A stretch of DNA of 64,000 bases from RYN-230 sp963841695 (GCA_963841695.1 CAWJDQ010000012.1:9427-73426); one strand, 5' to 3'; numbered from the stretch's first letter, positions 9,976 to 20,195 are shown. Translations and numbers: made by a program. The notes: generated from the sequence alone by a model not told the origin.

Positions 9976-11472
9976 ATGGGTGTGAGCCACGACCACGCCG
10001 AGTCCTCCGCTGCGCGCGGGGGCGCTGCGGAACCAGGCCCGGCGCCGGAAGGGCCCGGCCGTTCACGGCGGGCGCTCCTGCCCGCTGCCGCACTGCTGCT
10101 GAGCGGGGGCTTGGTGGCCGGGTGCACGGGTAGCTCAGGGCACCCGGCCACCACCGCGGCGACCCGTTCCGCGGGGTCCAGCGCGGGTTCGGACTGCCTG
10201 CTTCCCCCCGCTTCCTCCTGCTATGCGCCGCGCCTGTTCCGGGTGGCGTATGGCATCCAGCCCTTGCTGGACAGCGGGGTGGACGGCCGCGGCGAAACGG
10301 TGACGGTCCTCGCCCCTCCCCAGTCCCCCAACGAGCAGGGAGCGGGGGCGCCCAGCGCCGTGGCCGCCCCCGGCGCCCCGGCCACCCTGCCCGCCGGGGC
10401 GACCCCGCCCGCGGGCGCGGCCCCGGCCACCCCGCCCGCGGGCGCGGCCCCCGCCACCACCGACATCCGGCAGGATCTGGCGGCGTTCGACCGGATGTTC
10501 CGGCTGCCCGCCGCGCGGATCCAGGCCGTGACCAGCCTGGCCAGCTCAGCCTCGCCCTGGCAGGGGTCCGCCGAGGAGGCGCAGGACCTCGAGGTGGTGC
10601 ACACGGTCGCCCCCGCCGCGACCTTGCGCGTGGTCTTGCTGCCTGGCAACGTCCTGGACAGCGCCGCGACCGCGACCGCGGACATGCTAGCCGGGTTGCG
10701 GCTGGCGGTCTCTGGCACCGACGTGGCCTCGATCGGCTGGAGCCTGGGGGAGCACTTCTTCAGCACGGCCCAGGTGGCCCAGATGAACTCCATGCTGCGG
10801 GGGGCGGCCGCGCACCACGTCACGGTGGCCGCCAGCTCCGGCGACAACGGTGCGGTCAGCGGCGGTTACGGGGGCACGCCGGTCAAGGAGGTCAGCCTTC
10901 CGGCCTCCGACCCGCGCGCGCTGGCCGTCGGCGGCACCACACTCACCGCGAATCCCGCGACCGGCAGCTACCTCAGCGAGACCACCTGGAACGGCGCCAT
11001 CGGCAGTTTCAGCGTGACCCCCGGGGCATCGGGCGGCGGCTTCAGCCACCTATTCGCCCGGCCCGCCTATCAGGATGGCGTCGCCGGGATCTCCGCGAGG
11101 AGGGGCGTGCCCGACGTGGCCGGGGACGCCAATCAGCAGGGCGGCCTCCCGGTCGTCCTGGCTGATGGCCGCCAGTCAGCGGTTAACTCGGCCCCCGGCA
11201 CCAGCTCGGCCACGGCGCTGTGGGCGGGGCTCATGGCGCTGGCCGACCAGGACGCCCAGCACGGCCTGGGCTTCGTGAACCCGGCCATCTACCGCATCGC
11301 CCGCAGCGCCAGCTACCACAAAGCGTTCCATGACGTTACTACCGGTGACAACCTGACGCTCGGCCCCGTCAATGACCAGTACCACGCCGGTCCGGGATGG
11401 GACCCGGTCACCGGCTGGGGAAGCCCCGACGCGCAGGTGCTGGTCCCCTTGCTGGCTCGCGGCCACGCCTAG
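9976..11472 (+). CDS. Sedolisin (S53) family serine-carboxyl peptidase, lipoprotein
   Basis: A 498-residue predicted extracellular, lipid-anchored peptidase. The signal peptide ends in a lipobox LVAG-C with Cys50. Family S53 residues are recognisable: Glu200 and Asp204 in GSAEEAQD, the oxyanion Asp290 in SSGDNG, and the nucleophile Ser410 in PGTSSA. The C-terminal DVTTGDN and GPGWDPVTGWGSP look like the calcium site. A Pro/Ala/Gly insert at residues 120-162 includes two copies of PPAGAAPAT. There is no long pro-domain before the catalytic part, unlike secreted sedolisins, so self-activation may differ. No strong ribosome site precedes ATG 9976; GTG 9982 is an alternative. Confidence 0.88.
   Translation: MGVSHDHAESSAARGGAAEPGPAPEGPGRSRRALLPAAALLLSGGLVAGCTGSSGHPATTAATRSAGSSAGSDCLLPPASSCYAPRLFRVAYGIQPLLDSGVDGRGETVTVLAPPQSPNEQGAGAPSAVAAPGAPATLPAGATPPAGAAPATPPAGAAPATTDIRQDLAAFDRMFRLPAARIQAVTSLASSASPWQGSAEEAQDLEVVHTVAPAATLRVVLLPGNVLDSAATATADMLAGLRLAVSGTDVASIGWSLGEHFFSTAQVAQMNSMLRGAAAHHVTVAASSGDNGAVSGGYGGTPVKEVSLPASDPRALAVGGTTLTANPATGSYLSETTWNGAIGSFSVTPGASGGGFSHLFARPAYQDGVAGISARRGVPDVAGDANQQGGLPVVLADGRQSAVNSAPGTSSATALWAGLMALADQDAQHGLGFVNPAIYRIARSASYHKAFHDVTTGDNLTLGPVNDQYHAGPGWDPVTGWGSPDAQVLVPLLARGHA
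10405..10458 (+). repeat. 27-bp tandem duplication inside the sedolisin gene
   Basis: Two head-to-tail 27-bp units (10405-10431 and 10432-10458) that differ at one base. Each encodes PPAGAAPAT in the linker-like insert of the peptidase. Because the unit is a multiple of three, copy changes would alter linker length without shifting frame. Confidence 0.85.
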
Positions 11473-11498
11473 CACGATCACGTCGCCTGCCCCGGCCG

Positions 11499-12346
11499 CT
11501 AGGCGTCGCGCAGCCGGAGCACCAGCGCGCCGAGGACCAGGGCCGCTGCCGCCCAGATGCCCAGCACGCCGAGGCCGCCCCACGGGCTGATCGCCAGGCT
11601 GCGCAGCCCGGTGGTGTCCTGGATGGTCAGCCCCGCGACCGTGGGGGTCCACCGCTCGAGCCGGTGCTGCCAGTGCGCGTTCCCGACGAACGCAAGGACG
11701 ATCGGGAACACGTACAGCAGCGCGAGCACGACGCCGATGGACACCGCCGAGTCCCGCACGATCACGGCGACGCCGAGGCTCATCAGCGCGATCAGTCCCA
11801 GGTACAGGACCGAACCGCAGGCGGCGCGCAGCGTCGGCCCGTAGCTCAGCCATACCGGGTGGAAGCCGCGCGCGGCGGTAAAGCCGTGGCCGGGCAGGAT
11901 CAGGTGCCCGGCCAGCACCGAGCCGAACACCGCCACCGCGCCGGCCACCAGCACCAGCGCCGCCAGCAGGATCGCCTTGGCCGCCAGCACCGCTAGCCGG
12001 TTCGGCATCGCCGCCAGCGTGACGCGGATCATGCCCGAGCTGTACTCGTTGCTGATCGTCAGCACGGCCAGGATCGCGACCACGGCCTGGCCGAACTGGA
12101 CGCCGGTCAGGCTGAGCTTGGTGGTGTCGACCGGGCAGGCTCAGATCCTGCGGGCAGTGCGTGGCCCCGACGGCCGCGGCGCTGACCGCGATGGTCAGCG
12201 CCACGACCCCGAGGAGCAGCCAGGCGGGCCCGGACACCGTGCGCAGCTTGGTCCACTCGGCGCGCAGCGCGTAGCGCAGGCCTGTCCCGCGTGCCGCCGC
12301 CGATGGCGAGTGCCGCCGCTGGCTGAGCCTGCACGACGGCGCTCAT
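11499..12346 (-). CDS. ABC-2 type transporter permease B, two frameshifts
   Basis: An integral membrane subunit of about 281 residues. It starts MSAVVQAQP, then carries the RAEWTKLRT motif usual before the first membrane helix of ABC-2 permeases, and has about six hydrophobic segments including SNEYSSGMIRVTLAA. The ATG (12346) overlaps the stop of permease A by four bases, so translation is coupled. Two surplus bases break the frame: one near 12284-12290 (GCGGGAC) and one near 12131-12135 (CCCGGTC, repaired to SLPVDTTKLSL). Removing both gives 282 codons including the stop. It probably pairs with permease A and the ATPase upstream in export of an unknown compound. Confidence 0.8.
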
Positions 12347-13983
12347 GCGTCTCGCCGCCGGAGCATGACCAGCGCCAGGGCAAGGGCCGCAGCCGTCCAC
12401 AGGCACAGCACGGCGAACCCGGCGTAAGGCGACAGCGGGTAGTAGCCCTGCACCGGCGAGGTGACGGTGGTGACCTGCGCATACCGCGGAATGCTCTGCT
12501 CGATCGCCAGGCCCGCGGCCGGGGTCAGCCGCAGCAGCCAGTCGCCGGCCCCGGCGGGCAGCACATTGCAGCGCGCTCAGCAGGAACGGCATGACGACGA
12601 TCACTACCGCGATCGTGATCGCGGCCGCGCTGCGCCGCAGGATGGCACCCAGGGCGACGGCGAAGACCGCGGCCACGGCCAGCATGGCCGCCGTGCCGAC
12701 GATGACCCGCACCTCGGTCAGCACGGGCGCGGTCAGCAGCACCTGACCCTGGTTCTCCTCCCTCGGCACACCGACGGCGATCGAGACCACCGCGGCCACC
12801 AGCCCGATGACGAACGCCACCGCGCCGATCACCACGGCCTTGGCGGCCAGTACCGCGCCCCGCCTGGGCGTGGCGGCCAGCGTGGTGCGGATCAGGCCGC
12901 GGCGGTACTCGGTGCTGAAGAACATCGCCGCCACGATCACGATCGCGATCAGCCCAAGGAACGCGCCGGCCAGGCTCTGCCCGATCGTCACCGTCGGCAA
13001 CCCGCCGCCCGGCCCCGGCGTGACCGGCGCGATGTCGCCGGAGCCGGTCACCGTGAAGGTGCCGCCGCTGCGGGTATACGGCGCCGAGCCCGGGCCGCCG
13101 CCTGGCTGTCAGCCCGGCCGGGCCCGCCGCCGCCGACTGTGGTGCCGGTCCAGGTGCCGGGCGACGTGCCGGTCACGCTGACGTGGTCGAAGACGCCGGT
13201 GGCCTGGGCGGGTCCGCCGTTGTTGCTGCCGCCGCCGAACGAGTTCTGGGTCACCGTGTAGTCCGGCGAGGTCGCGAACATGCCGACCTGGACGGTCGAC
13301 GGCAGCCCGGTCAGCTGGACCGTGCCGACCTGGGTCCAGTGCGTGCCGTCGGCGGAGTCGTAGCCGGTGATCGTGTCGCCGGAGCGGGTCAGCCGCAGCC
13401 AGCGCGGGTGCGCCGCCGACACGCTGCCCGGCAGGCCGGCGATATCCCCGGTGTAGTTGTACTGCATCCGGACGCCGTTACTGCCGGTCACCATCATCGC
13501 CGCGTAGGCCGAGCCCTGGTGGGTGCTCTGCTTGATGATGATTCCCGCCTTGGCCCACGCCGCGAGGCCCGGGCACCATGCTGGCGCTGCCGACCTGCGC
13601 AGGCCCCGCGTTGAGATGTCGGCGTGCTCGCCGGTCAGCGAGGTGACGCGCGCGGTGATGGTGCCGTTCCCGGTCAGCGGCTGGCGCACGAAGGAGAAGC
13701 TGTCGGTCACGACCTCGCCGCCCGGCCCGTGCGGGACGTAGGGCAGGCAGGCCTTGCCGGTTTTCTGCGGACCGCCGATTGTCCCGCAGCCGATGCTGGC
13801 GTTCGCGGCCGCGAACACGCCGAGGAAGATCGTCAGCAGCGCGGCCAGGATCATGCCGATCACCCAGCCGCGCACGCTGCGGAACTTGGTCCACTCGGCG
13901 CGCAGCACGCCGCCGAAGCCACCGCCGGGCTCGTCGCCGGGCCCTGCGTCGGGCCGCGGCACCGAGATCGCCGGGGCCGTCAT
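12343..13983 (-). CDS. ABC-2 type permease A with a large extracytoplasmic beta-sandwich domain, frameshifted
   Basis: A permease of about 545 residues. Its start has the RAEWTKFRSVRGW motif and one membrane helix. A long predicted outside domain follows (roughly residues 75-330: GGPQKTG through AKAGIIIKQ, GDTITGYDSADGTHWTQVG, VQVGMFATSP), then further membrane helices with STEYRRGLIRTTLAATP. The outside part resembles DUF1349/concanavalin-like lectin sandwiches. Shifts occur near 13565-13620 (a compensating pair), near 13090-13110 and near 12565. The ATG at 13983 follows a perfect AGGAGGT and overlaps the ATPase stop by four bases. Function in export or surface sensing is inferred. Confidence 0.75.
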
Positions 13984-14927
13984 CGCGGCACCTCCTGCCC
14001 GGCGTCCGGCGTCAAATCCGGCCGGGCGGAACTCGACGGCCTGCCTGGTCAGCTCCATGTAGGCCTGCTCCAGGGTCGCCCGGTGCGCGGAGACCTCGGA
14101 GAACGGCACCGCCTTCTCGCCGAGCAGCGCGACGACGCGCTCCGGCGCCAGTCCCGAGATCGTGAGCACGTCCTGGCCGGAGGCGACGACGGTGGCCCCC
14201 GCGCGGTCGAGCACCGCCGTCGCCTCCGGCCGGGCCGACGTGCGCAGCGTCACCCGGTCACCGGAGGCGGCCGCGAGCAGGCTCGCCACCGTCGTGTCGG
14301 CGATGACCTTGCCGCGCCCGACGACGACCAGATGATCCGCGGCGTCCTGAAGCTCGCTCATCAGGTGGCTGGACACCAGCACCGCCCGGCCCTCGGCGGC
14401 CAGCGACCGCAGGAACCCGCGCATCCACACGATGCCCTCGGGGTCCATCCCGTTGAACGGCTCGTCCAGCATGATCGCCGCCGGGTTGCCGAGCATGGCC
14501 GCGGCGATCCCCAGCCGCTGCCGCATGCCCAGCGAGTAGCCGCCCGCCCGCCGCCGGCCACGCCCTGCAGGCCCGCCTGCTCGATCACCTCGTCCACCCG
14601 CCTGGCGGCCAGGCCCTGCGAGTGCGCCAGCCAGAGCAGGTGGTTGCGCGCGCTGCGGCTGGGCTGGAGCGCGCCCGCGTCCAGCAGCGAGCCGAGGACC
14701 CGCATCGGCTGGCGCAGGCTCGCGTACGGCTTGCCGCCGACGAGGGCCTTGCCCTCGTCGGCCGCGTCCAGGCCGAGGATGACCCGCATGGTGGTGGACT
14801 TGCCGGCCCCGTTCGGGCCGACGAAGCCGGTGACCTGGCCGGGCTGGACGGTGAACGACATGCCGTCCAGCGCCAGCGCCGGCCCGAACCGCTTGCGCAG
14901 TCCGTTGACTTCGATCGTGGCTTGCAT
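13980..14927 (-). CDS. ABC transporter ATP-binding protein (DrrA-like), frameshifted
   Basis: An ATPase of about 315 residues for the two adjacent permeases. Walker A is GPNGAGKSTT (about residues 38-47), the signature YSLGMRQRL, Walker B IMLDEPFNGMDPEG and the H-loop SSHLMSE. A C-terminal DrrA-like domain follows. Two compensating shifts occur: one base missing near 14550-14560 (repair VAGRRAGGYSLGM) and one surplus G in CCCGGCC near 14019-14027. After repair the protein ends with GQEVPR at a TGA overlapping the permease ATG. As written, the second shift fuses the ATPase frame to permease A, which is probably artificial. A good AAGGAAGG site precedes ATG 14927. The gene is divergent from the kinase/regulator pair, which probably controls it. 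Confidence 0.83.
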
Positions 14928-15097
14928 CGGCCCTTCCTTCGTGATCGCAGCGGAACTTTTCCTGCACCTGGTTCTACGGAGGCGGCCATAACATGGGCCG
15001 CACGGACGCTGTTATCCCGTTGTTAGGCCGGCTGGGCCATGCTGAAGCCAGGCGGTGGCCCCTGACCAGGCCCGTTGCCACTGCAAGGGAGACGCGG
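14928..15097. promoter_or_regulatory. Divergent promoter region between exporter and two-component genes
   Basis: A 170-bp gap between divergent genes that must hold both promoters. It is locally less GC-rich than the flanking coding sequence. An imperfectly spaced inverted pair ATAAC (14988-14992) and GTTAT (15011-15015), with a further TGTTAGG just after, is the only obvious symmetry. It is a weak candidate operator for the OmpR-type regulator. Confidence 0.35.
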
Positions 15098-16344
15098 ATG
15101 AAGCTGCCGAACTGGGTGCGGCTGCCGGGCCGCACGGTGCGGGTGCGGCTGACCGCCCTGTACGGGGTCCTGTTCCTGTTCTCCGGGGCGCTGCTGCTGG
15201 CGATCGCCAGCGGCGTCGCCGTCAGCAGCTCCTCAGTCGCGGTGGCCAGCAGCCAAAGGCGGGCCGCAACCGCTGCCCGGCCCGGCCAGCGGCCAATCCA
15301 CGCGTTGCAGGCCCAGGTCATCAGCCTGCAGTCGCAGGTCGCCAGCTTGCAGTCGCAGCTGGCCAGCCAGCCCAGTCAAACCAGCTTGGCCATCTCCTGG
15401 TCATCTCGTCGCTGATCGCGCTGGCGATCATGACGATCGTGTCGGCGGCGCTCGGCTGGCTGCTCGCCGGCCGGGCGCTGCGCCCGGTCCGGCAGATGAC
15501 CGCGGCCGCCCAGCGCATCTCCGAGGACAACCTGCACGAGCGGCTGGCCGTGACCGGTCCGCGAGACGAGCTGAAGGAACTCGGCGACACCATCGACGGG
15601 CTGCTGGAGCGGCTGGAGGGCGCGTTCACCGCGCAGCGCCGGTTCGTCGCCAACGCCTCGCACGAGCTGCGCACCCCGCTGACCACGATGCGGGCCTCGC
15701 TCGACGTGGCGGTGGCCAAGCCCGAGCCCGTGCCGCCGCAGACGATCGCGCTGGCCGGGCGGCTGCGCGCCGAGCTGGACCGGATCGACGCCCTGCTCGA
15801 GGCGTTCCTGGTGCTGGCCCGGGCCCAGCACCGGCAGCTGCCCGGCTACGCCGCGCTGCCGCTGGACTACATCGTCGGCGCCGCCCTGGCCGACCAGGCC
15901 GCCGCCATCCGGGCCAGGAACCTGACCGTGCAGGACACCAGCGGACCTGGCGGCGCCTGGGTGACCGGCAGCCAGGCGCTGCTGTCCCGCATGGTGGAGA
16001 ACGTGATCGACAACGCGGTCCGCCACAACGCCGACGGCGGCTGGATCCGGATCACGACGCGGACCGACGGCCGCCGGGCCAGCCTGGTCGTGGAGAACGG
16101 CGGCCAGGTCCTCGATCAGCGGCAGGTAGACGAGCTGGCCCAGCCGTTCCGGCGGCTGGGCGCGGACCGGATCGGCACGGACAAGGGCTCGGGCCTGGGC
16201 CTGTCGATCGTCGCGGCCATCGCCGATGCGCACGGCGGGACGCTGGACCTGCAGGCCAGGGACGGCGGCGGGCTGCGCGTCTGCGTCGAGCTGCCCTCCG
16301 CGGCCGCCCGCCCGGTGGCGGCGGAGGCCGGGGTGCCCGGATGA
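15098..16344 (+). CDS. Sensor histidine kinase, one frameshift
   Basis: A membrane two-component kinase of about 415 residues. It has membrane helix 1 (LYGVLFLFSGALLLAIASGVA) and a short outside loop with repeated LQSQ units (ALQAQVISLQSQVASLQSQL, probably a coiled coil). Membrane helix 2 (ISSLIALAIMTIVSAALGW), HAMP, HisKA with NASHELRTPLTTMRASL, the N-box ENVIDNAVRHN and G-box GSGLGLSIV follow. The frame changes near 15370-15400, between the loop and helix 2, where one base seems missing. ATG 15098 follows AAGGGAG. The stop overlaps the response regulator ATG by four bases. The likely partner output is the divergent ABC exporter. Confidence 0.87.
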
Positions 16345-17027
16345 GGGTGCTGGTCGTCGAGGACTCCAGATCGCTGGCCGAGGTGCTGGTCGAGGGCCTG
16401 CGCGATCAGGGCATGGCGGTGGACGTGGCCCACGACGGGCTGGAGGCGGCCGCCAAGCTCGACCTCAGTCCGTATGACGTCGTCGTGCTCGACCGCGACC
16501 TGCCCGGCATCCACGGCGACGCGCTGTGCCAGATGATCACCGACCGCGACTACCGGGCCATGGTCCTGATGCTGACCGCGGCCGGGGCGCCGGGCGACCG
16601 GGTGACCGGCCTCAGCCTCGGCGCGGACGACTACCTGGGCAAGCCGTTCCACTTCCCGGAGCTCGTGCTGCGCGTCCGGGCGCTGGCCCGCAGGCAGCCG
16701 GCCGCGCGAGCCCGCACGCTGCGGGCGGCCGGGATCGAGCTTGACCCGCTGCGGCGGACCGTCAGCCGGGACGGGCGCCAGCTCGACCTGTCGGTCAAGG
16801 AGTTCGGCGTGCTGGAGGCGCTGCTCCTGGCGGCGCCCGCGTTCCTGCGGGCCGAGGACCTGCTCGAGCAGGTCTGGGACGAGCAGGCCGACCCGTTCAC
16901 CAACACGGTCACGGTGACCATCGGGCGGCTGCGCCGCAAGCTCGGCGACCCGCCCGTCATCTCCACCATGCCAGGCGTCGGCTACCGCATCGCCGGCCCC
17001 GCCAGCTCCTCACCGGAACGGCGGTGA
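16341..17027 (+). CDS. OmpR/PhoB-family response regulator
   Basis: A 228-residue regulator. The receiver domain has the acidic pair in VVEDS and the phospho-acceptor Asp51 in VVLDRDLPG; Lys in GKPF is conserved. The C-terminal winged helix has LSVKEFGVLEALL and TNTVTVTIGRLRRKLGDP, then GVGYRI. It is translationally coupled to the kinase (4-base overlap). It probably regulates the divergent ABC-2 exporter at 11.5-14.9 kb. Confidence 0.95.
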   Translation: MRVLVVEDSRSLAEVLVEGLRDQGMAVDVAHDGLEAAAKLDLSPYDVVVLDRDLPGIHGDALCQMITDRDYRAMVLMLTAAGAPGDRVTGLSLGADDYLGKPFHFPELVLRVRALARRQPAARARTLRAAGIELDPLRRTVSRDGRQLDLSVKEFGVLEALLLAAPAFLRAEDLLEQVWDEQADPFTNTVTVTIGRLRRKLGDPPVISTMPGVGYRIAGPASSSPERR

Positions 17028-17083
17028 CCAGCCGGGCCGGGTAATCCAGCAAGATAGAGGGGCGGGCGACGGAAGCGGGAGCC

Positions 17084-18646
17084 ATGATCGAGGAGCTGGC
17101 GCGGGACCGCCTGGGGTTCGGGCGGCTGCGCCCGGGACAGCGGCCGGCGGTGGAGGCACTGGGCGGCGACCGCGATGTGCTGGCCGTGCTGCCGACCGGC
17201 GGCGGGAAGTCGGCCATCTACGAGCTGGCCGGGTTGCTGCGGGCAGGGCCGACGGTGGTCGTGTCGCCGCTGATCGCACTGCAGGATGATCAGCTCGCCC
17301 ACCTGCGTGCGGCTGGCCTGCGGGCGATCGTGCTGAACTCCCAGCTGTCAGCCGGCGACCGCGCCGCTGCGCTGCTCGCCTCGTGCGATTCGGATACGTT
17401 CATCTTCCTGTCGCCGGAGCAGCTGGCCAACCGGGAGACCCGGGACACGCTGCGGCGCGCGCAGCCCGGGCTGTTCGCCGTGGACGAAGCCCACCTGATC
17501 AGCCAGTGGGGCCGCGACTTCCGCCCCGACTACCTGTTCCTGGGCGCCCAGGCGGACGCGCTGGGCGTGCCGGTCAGGCTGGCGCTGACCGCGACCGCGG
17601 CACCGCCGGTCCGCCAGGAGATCATCCGGCGGCTCGGGCTGCGCGATCCGGTGGTGGTGATCGGCGATTTTGACCGCCCCCGCCTCCACCTGTCAGCCGG
17701 GCACGAGCGCACCACGCCAGACAAGGAGGCCGAGCTGGTCCGGGCGGCGCGCGAGTTCGCCAGCCGGGGATCGTCTACGCGGCGACGCACGCCAGCGCGC
17801 AGGCGGCCCACGACGCACTTGCCTCGTCCGGGGAGCAGGTCACGCTGTATCACGCCGGGCTGTCCGGGCGGGCGCGGCGGGAGGCGATGACGGCTTTCCT
17901 GGACGGCCCGGCCCGCATCATCGCGGCCACGGTGGCGTTCGGCATGGGGATCGACAAGCCGGATGTCCGCTGGGTGCTGCACGCCGACCCACCGCCCTCG
18001 CTGGACGAGTATTACCAGGAACTCGGGCGGGCCGGCCGGGACGACCAGCCGTCGCAGGTGCGGCTGCTCTACCGCTACGAGGACTTCGAGCGGGCCCCGC
18101 CGGCTGACGGCGCGGGGCGTGCCCGCCGCGGCTGTCGCGCAGGTTGCCGCCGAGCTCGCGGCCGGGCAGGGGATCGGACCGGGGGCCCGGCAGCAGACCG
18201 CCGCGCTGGCCCGGCTGGCTGATCTCGGCGCCGCGGCCTGGCAGGCGGACGGCAGTACCCGGTGGACCGGGACGATGACCGTCGCGGCGGCGCTGGAGGC
18301 CTCGGACACGGAGACCGCGCGCGAAGCCGAGATAGAGCGCACCCGGCTGACGATGATGCGCCGCTATGCCGAGCACACCGGCTGCCGCCGTTCGTTCCTG
18401 CTCACCTACTTCGGCCAGGACTATCCCGGCCCCTGCGGGAACTGCGACAACGACCTCGGGTCCACCGAGGGTGACCGGGCCGGCCTCCCGTTCGCCGTGG
18501 GCGCACGGGTCGTGAGCGAGCACTGGGGCGAGGGCACGGTACAGCGTTACGACGGGGACGAGGTCACGGTGCTCTTCGACGACCACGGCTACCGCGAACT
18601 GTTCCTGCCGGTCGTAGCGGAACGCGGGCTCCTGCGGCCCGCATAG
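17084..18646 (+). CDS. recQ: RecQ-family ATP-dependent DNA helicase, two compensating frameshifts
   Basis: A 3'-5' DNA helicase of about 520 residues. Motif I is LPTGGGKS (about residues 36-43), motif II VDEAHLISQWGRDFRP, motif III LTATAAP, and the C-terminal helicase motifs are AATVAFGMGIDKPDVR and YYQELGRAGRD. The frame is lost near 17765 (one base missing) and regained near 18090-18100 (one surplus base), so the overall length is unchanged. The zinc motif reads CRRSFLL ... PCGNCDND: three cysteines are present but the fourth position of the usual CGxCDxC is Asp. The C-terminal tail (about 45 residues, EHWGEGTVQRYDGDEVTVLFDD) replaces a full RQC/HRDC, as in short actinobacterial RecQ-like proteins. 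Confidence 0.85.
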
Positions 18647-18776
18647 CCGGGCAGGAAGCAGGGCGTGCCCCCGAAGGCCTTTCCGGGGTAGCGTGGCCGG
18701 GGATGAGACGTGCCTCCAGCTCCGCCCGCCCGCCGGCCGCACGGGGGCGCCGTGACTGCGCGAGGGGAGACCCGGC

Positions 18777-19676
18777 ATGACTGCTACCGGGAGCCGTGGC
18801 GAGAACGTGCGGGTCGCGGTGCTGGGCACCGGCATCATGGGCTCGGCGATGGCCCGCAATCTCCTGTCGGCTGGGCTACGCACCACGGTCTGGGATCGGT
18901 CGCCGGCGGCGACCGCGCCGCTGTCGGAGGCTGGCGCGCGGGTCACCGCGTCGCCGGAAGAGGCGGTGCGGGACGCCCACGTCGTGATCACGATGCTGCC
19001 GACCGCTGACGTCGTCACCTCCGTGATCTTCGAGGGCGGGGTCGCCAGCGCGCTGGGCCAGGGCGCGGTGTGGGCGCAAATGGGCACCATCGGCCTGGCG
19101 GAAACGGCGGAGATCGGCGACCGTCTCGGCCAGCTGCGGCCCGACGTCATCTTCGTGGACGCCCCGGTGTCGGGCAGCAAGGGCCCCGCCGAGTCCGGCC
19201 AGCTGCTCATCCTGGCGTCCGGCCCGCCCGCCGCGGCCGCCGCCGTGGACCCGGTGTTCTCAGCGATCGGCCGCAAGACCGTGTGGCTCGGCGCGGCGGG
19301 CCAGGGCAGCCGGATGAAGCTGGCCGTCAACGCGTACATGTCCATCCTGATCGAGGGCGTGGCCGAAGCCCTGGAGCTGGCGGGCCAGCTGGGCATCGAT
19401 GACGCCCGGCTGGCCGAGGCCATCGAGGGCGGCCCGCTGGACGCACCGATCGCCGACGCCAAGCTGCACAAAATGGAGCGCGGTGATTTCGCGCCCGAGT
19501 TCCCCCTGGAGTGGGCGCTCAAGGACGTGGACCTGGCCCTCGGAGCCGCCCGCGACGGCGGGTTGCCCCTGCTCGCCGCGCTGTCGCGGCAGTGGCACAC
19601 CGCGGTGGACGCGGGCCACGGCCGGGACGATGTCAGTGCCGCCCGTCTCGCGCTCGGCGGTCACCAGCAGCCTTGA
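18777..19676 (+). CDS. NAD(P)-dependent beta-hydroxyacid dehydrogenase family oxidoreductase
   Basis: A 299-residue enzyme of the 3-hydroxyisobutyrate dehydrogenase group. The Rossmann motif is GTGIMGSAMARNLL (about residues 17-30). The substrate motif DAPVSGSKGPAESG and the catalytic Lys in GQGSRMKLAVN mark the family. The all-alpha C-terminal domain with ALKDVDLALGAA is complete. Substrate is not predictable; imine or hydroxyacid reduction are both known in the family. The ATG at 18777 follows GGGGAGACCCGGC. It stands alone between the helicase and a small hypothetical gene. Confidence 0.92.
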   Translation: MTATGSRGENVRVAVLGTGIMGSAMARNLLSAGLRTTVWDRSPAATAPLSEAGARVTASPEEAVRDAHVVITMLPTADVVTSVIFEGGVASALGQGAVWAQMGTIGLAETAEIGDRLGQLRPDVIFVDAPVSGSKGPAESGQLLILASGPPAAAAAVDPVFSAIGRKTVWLGAAGQGSRMKLAVNAYMSILIEGVAEALELAGQLGIDDARLAEAIEGGPLDAPIADAKLHKMERGDFAPEFPLEWALKDVDLALGAARDGGLPLLAALSRQWHTAVDAGHGRDDVSAARLALGGHQQP

Positions 19677-19844
19677 TCGCGCACCGCGGAGGCCGCCCAT
19701 GGCTGGCTTCCGCGACTCGCTTATCGTGGTTCTTGGTGCCGCGATGGGCATCCAGAACGCTGCTGCCCGCACGATCGCGGCGCCTGACCTCACACCACCG
19801 TGCTGACCCTCACCATCACCGGGAATGCGGAAGGTGCAGGAGAG

Positions 19845-20150
19845 ATGAGCGTTGAGCGGACCCAGAGAGGGCACCAGATCAGGTATGAGCTCCGCCACGG
19901 TGCCACGGAGGTGGGCGTGCTGATCTACGGACAACCTGAGATCGAGCCGGCCGCCTGGAAGATCCTGCTGCCCGAGCCGGACGGTACCGAAGATCTCTAC
20001 GCCGCCGAGCAGTTCCGCGCGCCCGACGCCGGGCAGCTTCAGGCCTGGCTGACCCCGATCGTCGGCGCCGGGCCCGCCGCGGAGCTCAGCGACGCCGTGG
20101 ATGCCGATCCCCCGCAGACGTCCGGCTGGGTACCGCGCCACAGCGGCTGA
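19845..20150 (+). CDS. Hypothetical protein, 101 residues
   Basis: I do not recognise this protein. It has an N-terminal basic stretch (MSVERTQRGHQIRYELRHGA), a strand-like VGVLIYGQ, and an acidic C-terminal half ending WVPRHSG. It looks soluble and has no membrane segment or cysteine motif. ATG 19845 follows GGTGCAGGAGAG, a good ribosome site, and codon bias is that of a real gene. It is 45 nt before the FAD monooxygenase and could be co-transcribed with it. Confidence 0.65.
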   Translation: MSVERTQRGHQIRYELRHGATEVGVLIYGQPEIEPAAWKILLPEPDGTEDLYAAEQFRAPDAGQLQAWLTPIVGAGPAAELSDAVDADPPQTSGWVPRHSG

Positions 20151-20195
20151 CCGGCCGCCTGCCCGCGGGGCCAGCCCTCAACCAGAAAGGCCGCG

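Noticed and set aside
9960..9985. GCGGGTTAATGGG before the sedolisin gene as another copy of the palindromic motif
   Set aside because: Only the left half matches TGGGGTTWACCCG; no dyad symmetry.
13048..14967. A single ATPase-permease fusion protein of 639 residues
   Set aside because: The fusion arises because a surplus G near 14023 hides the ATPase stop. A perfect AGGAGGT before ATG 13983 shows two separate genes.
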